Below, piece by piece: positions 1 to 6,257 of a stretch of 7,938 nucleotides of DNA; the stretch's first letter is position 1, and every line of letters starts with the position of its first letter. Source of the stretch: Proteobacteria bacterium UBA6522 (GTDB lineage: Bacteria > Pseudomonadota > Gammaproteobacteria > Steroidobacterales > Rariloculaceae). Location of the stretch: the NCBI GenBank assembly GCA_002434915.1, contig DJLG01000159.1, positions 2,299 to 10,236 of the forward strand, written 5' to 3'. The translations under genes and the position numbers were made by a program. The notes under the pieces were generated by a model. It had not been told where the DNA came from. It did no database searches and saw only the letters and a program-made list of their open reading frames with translations.

Positions 1-172
1 CTACTGTTAAGAAGATAAATGTATTGTTTTATCAGATAAACTTTAATAGCGTTCCTATGTTATTACTCATCTTTTCGGTACAATACTCAATAGATTATAA
101 AAAATTTCTTATTACTAATAGGTTCTTTGAACTAATTGGTTAAAAGTTTATTTTTTAGAGTAGGATCAGAGA
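1..172. other. AT-rich upstream region without a recognisable gene
   Basis: This stretch is strongly AT-rich and no convincing coding frame, tRNA fold or rRNA segment was found on either strand by reading. In E. coli the operon is preceded by a tRNA-Met gene, but no tRNA 3' end or TTCGA-type T-arm is visible here. Several -10-like hexamers occur (TACAAT at 79-84, TATAAA at 96-101, TATTTT at 149-154), so it probably carries the operon promoter. None has a strong -35 partner except the weak one listed separately. Confidence 0.6.
127..154 (+). promoter_or_regulatory. Weak candidate sigma-70 promoter of the rimP operon
   Basis: TTGAAC (127-132) and TATTTT (149-154) are 16 bases apart, each matching four of six consensus bases. 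Transcription would begin near 161, only about 14 bases before the first hairpin (175-194), which is probably too short for that hairpin to terminate this transcript. An alternative is the better -10 box TACAAT at 79-84, which has only TATGTT at 56-61 as a -35. The choice between them is open. Confidence 0.25.
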
Positions 173-174
173 AG

Positions 175-200
175 AAAGCCCCTTTTGGGGCTTTTTGTTT
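175..200 (+). terminator. Intrinsic terminator upstream of the rimP leader
   Basis: An eight-pair stem, AAAGCCCC (175-182) with GGGGCTTT (187-194), closes a TTTT loop and runs into a T-rich tail TTTTTGTTT (192-200). The T-tract is on the plus strand, so it terminates rightward transcription. No gene is seen directly upstream, so it may end a gene outside the window, a short untranslated RNA started inside 1-170, or act as the first of two tandem attenuators before rimP. Confidence 0.75.
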
Positions 201-241
201 GATGGTAAGCACATTCGGTCCAAGCAAGGAGGACGAAAGGG

Positions 242-250
242 ATGCAGTAA
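242..250 (+). CDS. Possible two-codon minimal frame (Met-Gln-stop) in the rimP leader
   Basis: ATG CAG TAA begins nine bases after a perfect Shine-Dalgarno AGGAGG (227-232), the best ribosome-binding site in the window apart from that of infB. Its TAA shares one base with the ATG of the next leader frame (TAATG at 248-252). It is too short for a product with a function of its own. If translated, it would serve to load ribosomes at the 5' arm of the terminator. It may equally be a chance consequence of the AGGAGG. Confidence 0.3.
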   Translation: MQ

Positions 251-271
251 TGGGCTTAGGGCCCATTTTTT
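250..271 (+). terminator. rimP-leader intrinsic terminator (attenuator)
   Basis: ATGGGC (250-255) pairs with GCCCAT (261-266) around a TTAGG loop, followed by six T residues (266-271). It sits 22 bases ahead of rimP, so it must be read through or prevented from forming for the operon to be expressed. A second ATGGGT (272-277) immediately after the T-tract can pair with the same 3' arm, which gives an alternative structure sharing CCCAT. Confidence 0.8.
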
Positions 272-294
272 ATGGGTACCTTTCTCATACTTAG
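250..294 (+). CDS. Possible 14-residue leader peptide overlapping the rimP attenuator
   Basis: Reading from ATG at 250 gives MGLGPIFYGYLSHT followed by TAG at 292-294. The frame contains the entire terminator hairpin and T-tract (250-271), and its stop shares the G of the rimP GTG start (TAGTG). A GGG (239-241) lies eight bases before the ATG as a possible weak ribosome-binding site. A ribosome on this frame would cover the hairpin and should block termination, then deliver ribosomes to rimP, which lacks its own Shine-Dalgarno. The reading frame and overlaps are seen directly; translation and function are inference. Confidence 0.4.
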   Translation: MGLGPIFYGYLSHT

Positions 295-752
295 TGATTG
301 CTGATAATCGGAAAGACAGTCTATTAGGTTTATTGGAACCTTCTGTTGAAGCGCTTGGTTACGAGTTGGTAGATCTTGATGTGCAGACTGGGTGGCGTGG
401 GGTATTACGTATATATATCGATAAGGAAGAAGGTATTGAGCTTGCCGACTGTGAGTTGGTTAGTAGACAGCTGAGTGATTTATTGGACGTAGAGGATCCC
501 CTGCCTGGTCATTATGTTTTGGAGGTGTCTTCGCCTGGTGTTGAGAGACGACTGCGAACGTTAGAACACTTTAAGCGGTTTTGCGGACTTGAAGTGGTAG
601 TTCAGTTGAAAACTCCAAAGGATGGATTGCAGAAGCTGCGAGGTCGGATTCTAGAGGTTCAAGAGGAAGTGATAGTGATTAAAGGTCAGGAACAAAGTTG
701 GACTATTGAGCTAATAGAAGTCGAATTAGCACGGTTGTTGCCTGTTAACTAA
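294..752 (+). CDS. rimP: Ribosome maturation factor RimP
   Basis: RimP is a cytoplasmic factor that binds the free 30S subunit and helps it mature, acting early in assembly of the S12-containing region. The 152-residue product has the usual family length. The N-terminal domain begins with LLEPSVEALGYELV (residues 13-26) and carries the signature VLEVSSPGVERRL (75-87). The C-terminal half (about 96-150) fits the small SH3-like domain. The GTG at 294 is chosen because the next upstream in-frame start lies about 100 bases away, before the terminator, and homology begins right after the GTG. No Shine-Dalgarno precedes it, and its G is shared with the stop of a 14-codon leader frame (TAGTG), so translation may be coupled. 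nusA follows after 26 bases. The identification is firm; the exact start is fairly sure. Confidence 0.95.
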   Translation: MIADNRKDSLLGLLEPSVEALGYELVDLDVQTGWRGVLRIYIDKEEGIELADCELVSRQLSDLLDVEDPLPGHYVLEVSSPGVERRLRTLEHFKRFCGLEVVVQLKTPKDGLQKLRGRILEVQEEVIVIKGQEQSWTIELIEVELARLLPVN

Positions 753-778
753 TTCTAAAAGTCTGGAATGTCAGAAAT

Positions 779-2281
779 ATGAATAAAGAGATTCTTATGG
801 TGGCTGACGCTGTTTCTAATGAGAAAGGCGTCGATAAAGATGTGATTTTTGAAGCAATTGAGGCTGCGCTCGCTTCGGCTACACGGAAGAAGCATGGCGA
901 AGAAATGGAAGTGCGAGTTGCTATTGATCGTTCAACTGGAGCATATGAAACATTCAGACAATGGATGGTATTTGCTGATGACTCAAATGAATTAGAAGAT
1001 CCTGATTGCGAGTTGAGGTTACAGGATGCGGTTGATGTTGATCCTGATGCTAAACCTGGGGAGTACGTAGAAGAACCTATGGAGTCGGTTGAGTTTGGAA
1101 GAATTGCAGCTCAAACGGCCAAACAGGTAATCGTACAGAAAGTTCGTGAGGCAGAAAGGATTCAGGTTGTAGAGGAATACCAAGAACGTGAGGGAGAATT
1201 GGTTTCAGGTATTGTTAAACGAGTAGATCGTAATGGTGCTTACATTGATCTTGGAAATAATGCAGAAGGTTTTTTGTCAAGAGAAGATCTCATTCCGCGT
1301 GAGCCACTGAAATCTCAAGACAGGGTTAAAGGGGTTTTAAGGGAGGTTCGTTCAGAGATAAGAGGACCTCAGTTATTTATGACTAGGAATTCTCCCCAGT
1401 TCTTGATTGAGCTCTTTACTGTTGAAGTTCCAGAAATAGGCCAAGGTCTCATTGATGTAATTGGCGCGGCACGAGACCCTGGTCTGCGAGCCAAAATAGC
1501 TGTAAGAAGTAATGATAACCGTATAGACCCAGTAGGGGCTTGCGTTGGCATGCGAGGATCAAGGGTTCAAGCGGTCTCTAATGAGTTAGCTGGGGAACGT
1601 GTAGATATTATTCTACATGATGAGAATCCAGCTCAATATGTAATAAACGCAATGTCCCCAGCTGATGTTCTTAGCATAGTCGTCGACGAAGAATCTCATA
1701 GTATGGATATTGCTGTTGATGAAGAAAAGCTATCGCAAGCTATTGGGCGTGGTGGCCAAAACATTCGTTTAGCTAGTGAGTTAACTGGTTGGAAATTGAA
1801 TGTAATGACTGAAACGGATGCAGTTGATAAAAGTGAACAGGAATCACGAGAACTGATTGAAAAATTTATCGCTGACCTTGATGTTGATGAAGATGTAGCA
1901 ACCATTCTTGTGCAAGAAGGGTTTTCTTCCCTTGAAGAGGTGGCATATGTCCCAGTGAGCGAACTACTTGCTATAAGTGAATTCAACGAAGAAATTGTCG
2001 AAGAACTTAGGGCTAGAGCCCGGGACGTCCTTATTACTCAGGCAATTGCAACTGAAGAAGTATTAGATCAATCTGAACCGGCTGAGGATCTTCTTAATTT
2101 AGAAGGTATGGATAAAGAGCTTGCATATGAATTGGCAAGTAGAGCCATAATCACTCGTGAGGATTTGGCTGAGCAAGCTGTTAGTGATTTAGAAGATATT
2201 AATTCGTTAGATTCTGAGCGTGCAGCTAACCTTATTATGGCGGCGCGTGCTCATTGGTTTGAAGGTGAGGAGCAGGCGTGA
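779..2281 (+). CDS. nusA: Transcription termination/antitermination factor NusA
   Basis: NusA binds RNA polymerase near the RNA exit channel and modulates pausing, intrinsic and Rho termination and antitermination. The 500-residue protein follows E. coli NusA along its length. It has an N-terminal polymerase-binding domain (about 1-130, including QTAKQVIVQKVREAER at 112-127) and an S1 domain (about 138-203, with the DLGNNAE motif). Two KH domains follow, with GMRG at 257-260 and GRGG at 323-326. Two C-terminal acidic repeats (about 365-420 and 437-492) are typical of gammaproteobacterial NusA and contact the polymerase alpha subunit or fold back on the RNA-binding domains. The ATG is preceded by only a weak GGA about 11 bases upstream. 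It is cotranscribed with rimP and infB. E. coli NusA limits expression of its own operon, so feedback through the rimP leader is plausible but unproven here. Confidence 0.98.
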   Translation: MNKEILMVADAVSNEKGVDKDVIFEAIEAALASATRKKHGEEMEVRVAIDRSTGAYETFRQWMVFADDSNELEDPDCELRLQDAVDVDPDAKPGEYVEEPMESVEFGRIAAQTAKQVIVQKVREAERIQVVEEYQEREGELVSGIVKRVDRNGAYIDLGNNAEGFLSREDLIPREPLKSQDRVKGVLREVRSEIRGPQLFMTRNSPQFLIELFTVEVPEIGQGLIDVIGAARDPGLRAKIAVRSNDNRIDPVGACVGMRGSRVQAVSNELAGERVDIILHDENPAQYVINAMSPADVLSIVVDEESHSMDIAVDEEKLSQAIGRGGQNIRLASELTGWKLNVMTETDAVDKSEQESRELIEKFIADLDVDEDVATILVQEGFSSLEEVAYVPVSELLAISEFNEEIVEELRARARDVLITQAIATEEVLDQSEPAEDLLNLEGMDKELAYELASRAIITREDLAEQAVSDLEDINSLDSERAANLIMAARAHWFEGEEQA

Positions 2282-2285
2282 GGAG
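2281..2285 (+). promoter_or_regulatory. Strong ribosome-binding site of infB
   Basis: AGGAG stands six bases before ATG 2292 and overlaps the last base of the nusA stop codon. It fixes the infB start at 2292. The open frame continues upstream into nusA (to about 2220), but that extension has no homology to IF2. Confidence 0.85.
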
Positions 2286-2291
2286 TACTTC

Positions 2292-4805
2292 ATGTCAAAT
2301 GTAACAGTTACAGATTTTGCAGAAACTTTAAATGTTTCTGTAGATAAATTGTTGGAACAGCTCGATGAGGCTGGGATAAAAGTTAACGGTGCAGATGACT
2401 TTATAAGCGAAGAGAAGAAGCTTGAGTTGCTTACGCATTTACGACGTGCTCATGGACGAAATGAACCTGGGTCTTCATCACCAAGAAAAATCACTCTTAA
2501 GAGAAAAACTCAGAGTGAATTACGGTTAGCGGGTAGTCAGGGTCGAGCTCGGACCGTTAATGTTGAGGTGCGAAGAAAAAGAACTTACGTAAAACGTGAT
2601 GTTCTTGAAGAGGAGGCTAAGCAGCAGCAGAATGAATTAAATGCCGAACGTGAGGCTGAGGAGAAAAAGGCTCGTGCTGAAGCTGAGCGACTTGAAAGTG
2701 AGAAAAAACTTGCTGAAGAAGCTGTTGCCAAAGCTGAAACAGAAAAAATAGAAGAAGAGACTCGTCGAATTGAAGATGAAAACAGAAGGCGCGTAGAAGA
2801 AGAGGCAAGGCAGCTAGAGGAAGAGCGGCGTAAAGCTGAACAAGAAGAAAAGAAAGAGCGGGAGGGTCAAGCAAAAATTGATAAAGAACTTGCGGGACGC
2901 GCCGCAAAAAATATTGCTCCTGATCGTACCCTTCATGTTGCAAAAGGTGCCAGCGCAAGGAGACCCAAAAAAAGACCTAGAAGACGACCAGTTCAGGTTA
3001 ATGTTGATTCTCAGCATGGCTTTGAAAAGCCAACTGCTCCAGTCATTAGAGAAGTAAATATTGGTGAAACAATTACTGTTGGTGATTTGGCGCAACGTAT
3101 GGCTGTAAAGTCGAATGAGGTGATTCGTTCCTTGATGAATATGGGAATGATGGTGACTATCAACCAGGTTATAGATCAAGATACAGCGGTTTTGGTTGTC
3201 GAGGAGATGGGGCATACAGTAAATCTTCTTGAAGAAGGGCAGCAGGAAGAAAAGATTCTTGGGTCAACTGTCAGCGTTAAAGAGAATTTAGAGCCAACTC
3301 CACGGTGGCCCATAGTGACTGTAATGGGGCATGTGGATCATGGTAAAACCTCATTGCTTGATTATATTCGTAAATCACAAGTTGCAGATGGTGAGGCAGG
3401 CGGCATAACTCAACATATTGGTGCTTACTCAGTCAATACAAGTAAAGGCCAGATTAGCTTTCTTGATACTCCAGGTCATGCTGCATTTACAGCAATGAGA
3501 GCTCGTGGTGCACAAATAACTGACATAGTAATTCTAGTCGTTGCAGCAGATGATGGTGTAATGCCGCAAACTGAAGAGGCTATCCAGCATGCAAAAGCAG
3601 CAGGGGTACCTTTAGTGGTTGCTGTTAATAAGATGGATCGAGAGGATGCAGATGCAGATCGTGTGCGGAATGAGTTGTCTCAACACGATGTAATACCAGA
3701 AGACTGGGGTGGAGAACATTTATTTGTAAATATATCGGCAAAAACAGGTGATGGTATTGATCAGCTATTAGATGCCGTGCTTCTCCAGGCAGAGGTTCTT
3801 GAGCTTCGCGCTGTAGCAACGGGGCCAGCTTCAGGCGTAGTAATTGAGTCAAGTCTAGAAAGAGGCCGCGGCGCAGTAGCAACAGTGCTTGTCGCTAAGG
3901 GGTGTCTAAATGTAGGCGACACATTATTAGCAGGTCAAGAGTATGGGCGGATTCGAGCTATGTTCGATGAGTCTGGGCAGACGATTATGAGTGCCGGCCC
4001 ATCTCAGCCAGCAGTTATTTTGGGTCTTTCCAGTACGCCTTCAGCAGGTAATGATATTTTAGTTGTGGATGATGAGCGTAAGGCCCGAGAAGTTGCTGAA
4101 TTGCGTCAGGGTAAGGAGAGGGATGTAAAGCTTGCCAAGCAACAAGCTGCAAAGCTTGATGATATTTTTACACAAATGGACGAAGGCGAAATTGCTAAAG
4201 TACAGCTGATTGTTAAGGCTGATGTGAATGGTAGTGCCGAAGCTATAAAGGATGCTTTGGAGAAGCTTTCTAATGAGGAGGTCTCCGTTGGGGTGGTTTC
4301 AAGTGGTGTTGGAGCTATTACAGAATCAGATGTTCAATTGGCTGCAGCATCCCAGGCTATTGTTATAGGATTTAATGTGCGTGCTGATGCATCTGCAAGG
4401 GATGCTGTTAAAGAAACTGGGGTAGATGTTCGTTACTACAGCATTATCTATGAGGCTATTGATTATGTGAAAGCTGCCGTAAATGGATTATTGGCGCCGG
4501 AGATAAGAGAGCAAATTGTAGGTCTAGCTGAAGTTAGGGATGTTTTTCGTTCTCCTAAATTTGGACAGATAGCAGGTTGTATGGTTGCAGATGGCTTTGT
4601 GCGTCGGAGTAACCCTATACGTGTGCTTAGAGATAGTGTCGTTATCTATGAAGGTCAGCTTGAGTCGTTACGTCGGTTTAAAGATGATGTAACTGAAGTT
4701 CGAGCAGGTACTGAATGTGGTATTGGCGTCAAAAATTACAATGATGTCAAAGCGGGCGATCAAATTGAATGCTATGAGCGTACGGAAGTTCCTCGATCGC
4801 TATAA
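2292..4805 (+). CDS. infB: Translation initiation factor IF-2
   Basis: IF2 is the GTPase that places fMet-tRNA on the 30S subunit and promotes 50S joining. The 837-residue product has the long gammaproteobacterial form. An N-terminal IF2_N module (about 1-50) is followed by a Lys/Glu/Arg-rich helix (about 104-200), a basic patch (about 223-234) and a second IF2_N module (about 255-307). The G domain is complete: GHVDHGKT (346-353), GGITQHIGA switch region (370-378), DTPGH (392-396) with the catalytic His, NKMD (446-449) and SAK (482-484). Domains II and III follow, then the fMet-tRNA-binding C-terminal domain, which includes ECGIGVKNYND (808-818). NKMD replaces the more usual NKID, a conservative change. 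The AGGAG six bases upstream sets the start. In E. coli internal starts give shorter IF2 forms; I could not identify equivalent sites here. rbfA starts 4 bases after the stop. Confidence 0.98.
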   Translation: MSNVTVTDFAETLNVSVDKLLEQLDEAGIKVNGADDFISEEKKLELLTHLRRAHGRNEPGSSSPRKITLKRKTQSELRLAGSQGRARTVNVEVRRKRTYVKRDVLEEEAKQQQNELNAEREAEEKKARAEAERLESEKKLAEEAVAKAETEKIEEETRRIEDENRRRVEEEARQLEEERRKAEQEEKKEREGQAKIDKELAGRAAKNIAPDRTLHVAKGASARRPKKRPRRRPVQVNVDSQHGFEKPTAPVIREVNIGETITVGDLAQRMAVKSNEVIRSLMNMGMMVTINQVIDQDTAVLVVEEMGHTVNLLEEGQQEEKILGSTVSVKENLEPTPRWPIVTVMGHVDHGKTSLLDYIRKSQVADGEAGGITQHIGAYSVNTSKGQISFLDTPGHAAFTAMRARGAQITDIVILVVAADDGVMPQTEEAIQHAKAAGVPLVVAVNKMDREDADADRVRNELSQHDVIPEDWGGEHLFVNISAKTGDGIDQLLDAVLLQAEVLELRAVATGPASGVVIESSLERGRGAVATVLVAKGCLNVGDTLLAGQEYGRIRAMFDESGQTIMSAGPSQPAVILGLSSTPSAGNDILVVDDERKAREVAELRQGKERDVKLAKQQAAKLDDIFTQMDEGEIAKVQLIVKADVNGSAEAIKDALEKLSNEEVSVGVVSSGVGAITESDVQLAAASQAIVIGFNVRADASARDAVKETGVDVRYYSIIYEAIDYVKAAVNGLLAPEIREQIVGLAEVRDVFRSPKFGQIAGCMVADGFVRRSNPIRVLRDSVVIYEGQLESLRRFKDDVTEVRAGTECGIGVKNYNDVKAGDQIECYERTEVPRSL

Positions 4806-4809
4806 CGAT

Positions 4810-5208
4810 ATGCCGCGTCAATATCCACGAAAATTGCGTGTTGCCGCCGAATTACAACGTGTATTGAATGATATTCTGCATAGCAAAATTAAAGATCCTC
4901 GACTTAAGCGTATAACCATAAGCGCCGTAGAAATAAGCGGTGATGTGAGTGTGGCGAAGATATTCTTTAGTGCATTAGTTCCAGATTCTGATCCTGAACC
5001 AATAATTGTGGCGCTAGATAAAGCTAAAGGTTATTTAAGATCAAAGTCTGGAAGTATGCTACGTTTGCGTCATATTCCTGAACTGCGTTTTTTTCAAGAT
5101 GAATCAGCAAAAAAAGGTTTTGAGCTGACCCAAATAATTGAGGCGTCAGCACCTTTAAAAATACCAATCGATGATACTGTTGATCCCTTGTTAGATGATT
5201 CTAGTTAA
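4810..5208 (+). CDS. rbfA: 30S ribosome-binding factor RbfA
   Basis: RbfA binds the 30S subunit near the 5' helix of 16S rRNA and aids late 30S maturation and cold adaptation. The 132-residue product is a single KH-fold domain. Visible landmarks are RVAAELQRVLNDIL (10-23), KDPRL (28-32), the AKG form of the interhelical AxG kink that replaces GXXG in this family (72-74), and LRLRHIPELRFFQD (84-97). The ATG at 4810 fits the normal N-terminus. An in-frame ATG at 4774 would add 12 residues inside infB with no homology. No Shine-Dalgarno precedes 4810, and the infB stop is 4 bases away, so translation is probably coupled to infB. The stop overlaps truB by one base (TAATG). Confidence 0.95.
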   Translation: MPRQYPRKLRVAAELQRVLNDILHSKIKDPRLKRITISAVEISGDVSVAKIFFSALVPDSDPEPIIVALDKAKGYLRSKSGSMLRLRHIPELRFFQDESAKKGFELTQIIEASAPLKIPIDDTVDPLLDDSS

Positions 5209-6137
5209 TGAAATCGGATGAAAGATCTAATCGATCGCGAGAATTAAATGGAATTTTGCTTCTTGATAAGCCTGAGGGGGTAACTTCTAACGCTGCACTT
5301 CAGGTTGTGAAGCAATTTTATAAAGCGCATAAAGCAGGACACACTGGTAGCCTTGATCCTTTAGCAACCGGACTGCTACCAATTTGTTTTGGATCGGCAA
5401 CAAAAGTTTCATCATTCCTTCTTGATGCAGATAAAGAATATTTAGTAACTGGACAACTCGGAACATCAACAGATTCAGGAGATGCTGATGGCCTTGTTCT
5501 GGTTGAGAATAAGCCAGTAAAGCTTGAGCAGTCACATCTAAACAATGTTTTAGCAAGGTTTGAAGGAAAGATTCAACAAATTCCACCGATGTATTCAGCT
5601 CTTAAGCACAAAGGTAGGCGTTTGTATGAATTAGCTCGGGAAGGAATTGAAGTGCCTCGTGAACCAAGATCAGTGACTATCCATTCTCTTTCTTTGGAAA
5701 AGATACAAGGTTCTAAGCTGACATTAAAAGTCAACTGTTCAAAGGGAACATACATTAGGACGCTTATAGAGGATATAGCGCAAGAACTAGGCACCATTGG
5801 TCATGTTACTCAGTTACGGCGTCTAGGTGTTGGACCATTTAGTAAAACTCAGATGGTTGTTATGCGTAAAATAGAAGCTGCTGCGGCAGATGGGATGCAG
5901 GCTTTAGATTCTTTATTATTGCCTGATGATGATGCTTTGAAAGATTGGCCCTCTATTCAGCTAGAAGAAGATCTATGTAAACCTTTTAGTCAGGGTCAAG
6001 TTATTCAGGTTAATTCTGAGTGGTCTGAAACCCAGGTTAGAGTGTATTCATATGATGATGTTTTTATTGGTATGGGAAAAATGAATGAAAAAGGCGAATT
6101 AGCGCCACAACGTATTTTTTCTCAACAGTACTCATAA
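5208..6137 (+). CDS. truB: tRNA pseudouridine(55) synthase TruB
   Basis: TruB converts uridine 55 in the T loop of nearly all elongator tRNAs to pseudouridine and also acts as a tRNA folding chaperone. The 309-residue length is usual. Motif I KPEGVTS is at 21-27. The catalytic motif GHTGSLDPLATGLLP (44-58) holds the nucleophile Asp50, corresponding to Asp48 in E. coli. The active-site Tyr is Tyr78 in DKEYLV. QIPPMYSALKHKGRRLYELAREG-type sequence (124-146) and KGTYIRTL (179-186) are intact. A C-terminal PUA-like domain spans about 250-309. The ATG overlaps the rbfA stop by one base (TAATG) with no clear Shine-Dalgarno, so translational coupling is likely. No terminator follows, so transcription can continue into rpsO. 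Confidence 0.97.
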   Translation: MKSDERSNRSRELNGILLLDKPEGVTSNAALQVVKQFYKAHKAGHTGSLDPLATGLLPICFGSATKVSSFLLDADKEYLVTGQLGTSTDSGDADGLVLVENKPVKLEQSHLNNVLARFEGKIQQIPPMYSALKHKGRRLYELAREGIEVPREPRSVTIHSLSLEKIQGSKLTLKVNCSKGTYIRTLIEDIAQELGTIGHVTQLRRLGVGPFSKTQMVVMRKIEAAAADGMQALDSLLLPDDDALKDWPSIQLEEDLCKPFSQGQVIQVNSEWSETQVRVYSYDDVFIGMGKMNEKGELAPQRIFSQQYS

Positions 6138-6159
6138 TTCGAAAAGATGCATTTATGCC

Positions 6160-6189
6160 TTGGATTCGAGAGGTTTGCACGAGTACAAT
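6160..6189 (+). promoter_or_regulatory. Candidate rpsO promoter
   Basis: The -10 box TACAAT (6184-6189) matches five of six consensus bases, and TTGGAT (6160-6165) lies 18 bases upstream with only the TTG conserved. A second -10-like TATAAC (6205-6210) lacks a good -35. E. coli has an rpsO promoter in the same truB-rpsO gap, which supports this placement, but the -35 is weak. Confidence 0.4.
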
Positions 6190-6224
6190 AGCCGGCTTGT
6201 TAAGTATAACTACACATTGAATGG

Positions 6225-6249
6225 AGACCGCTGTTTGGGTGGTCTGGAG
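6225..6249 (+). promoter_or_regulatory. rpsO leader hairpin and ribosome-binding site
   Basis: AGACCGC (6225-6231) pairs with GTGGTCT (6239-6245), seven pairs including one G-U, around the loop TGTTTGG. The Shine-Dalgarno GGAG (6246-6249) starts at the base of the stem and lies eight bases before the rpsO ATG. S15 in E. coli represses its own translation by binding a leader structure at the start site, so this hairpin is a reasonable S15 target. The G-U is followed by C-G rather than the G-C of the 16S rRNA S15 site, so the match is not exact. Confidence 0.45.
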
Positions 6250-6257
6250 CAATAAGA

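Larger units (their letters stand above)
201..293 (+). promoter_or_regulatory. rimP leader (attenuator-type 5' UTR)
   Basis: The 93 bases between the first terminator and the rimP start contain, in order, a bulged hairpin (214-221 with 231-237), a perfect AGGAGG (227-232), two tiny reading frames starting at 242 and 250, and an intrinsic terminator (250-271) only 22 bases before the rimP start. A terminator placed just ahead of rimP is the hallmark of the rimP-leader RNA family predicted in gammaproteobacteria as a premature-termination element. Assignment to that family is by position and the terminator shape, not by a covariance-model search. It likely tunes the whole operon. The trigger is unknown; NusA, made by the next gene, is an obvious candidate because it affects termination. 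Confidence 0.6.

Noticed and set aside
195..293. Extension of the rimP frame back to a TTG at 195, adding 33 residues
   Set aside because: The extension runs through both the tail of the first terminator and the second terminator, has no RimP homology, and the GTG at 294 gives the normal family length.
1369..1986. Minus-strand open frames opposite nusA
   Set aside because: They lie wholly inside a conserved gene on the other strand and have compositions expected of antisense shadows.
2220..2291. Upstream extension of the infB frame into nusA
   Set aside because: The added 24 residues do not resemble IF2, and AGGAG six bases before ATG 2292 clearly marks the start.
2610..2890. Apparent GAA/GAG/AAA-rich repeats inside infB
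   Set aside because: These are the low-complexity codons of the normal IF2 charged helix, not exact tandem repeats or a CRISPR-like array.
2617..3215. Minus-strand open frames opposite infB
   Set aside because: They are Leu/Phe/Gln/His-rich reflections of the Lys/Glu-rich coiled-coil codons of IF2, with no ribosome-binding site or recognisable domain.
4717..4809. Earlier rbfA starts, including ATG at 4774
   Set aside because: The added residues lie inside the conserved infB 3' end, lack RbfA homology and have no ribosome-binding site.
6141..6172. Small inverted repeats (TTCGA copies and GCATTTATGC) after truB
   Set aside because: The stems are short and no T-tract follows, so this is not a terminator.
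5287..6252. Minus-strand open frames opposite truB and the truB-rpsO gap
   Set aside because: Most lie within truB; the last runs through the rpsO leader and has no family resemblance or start signal.
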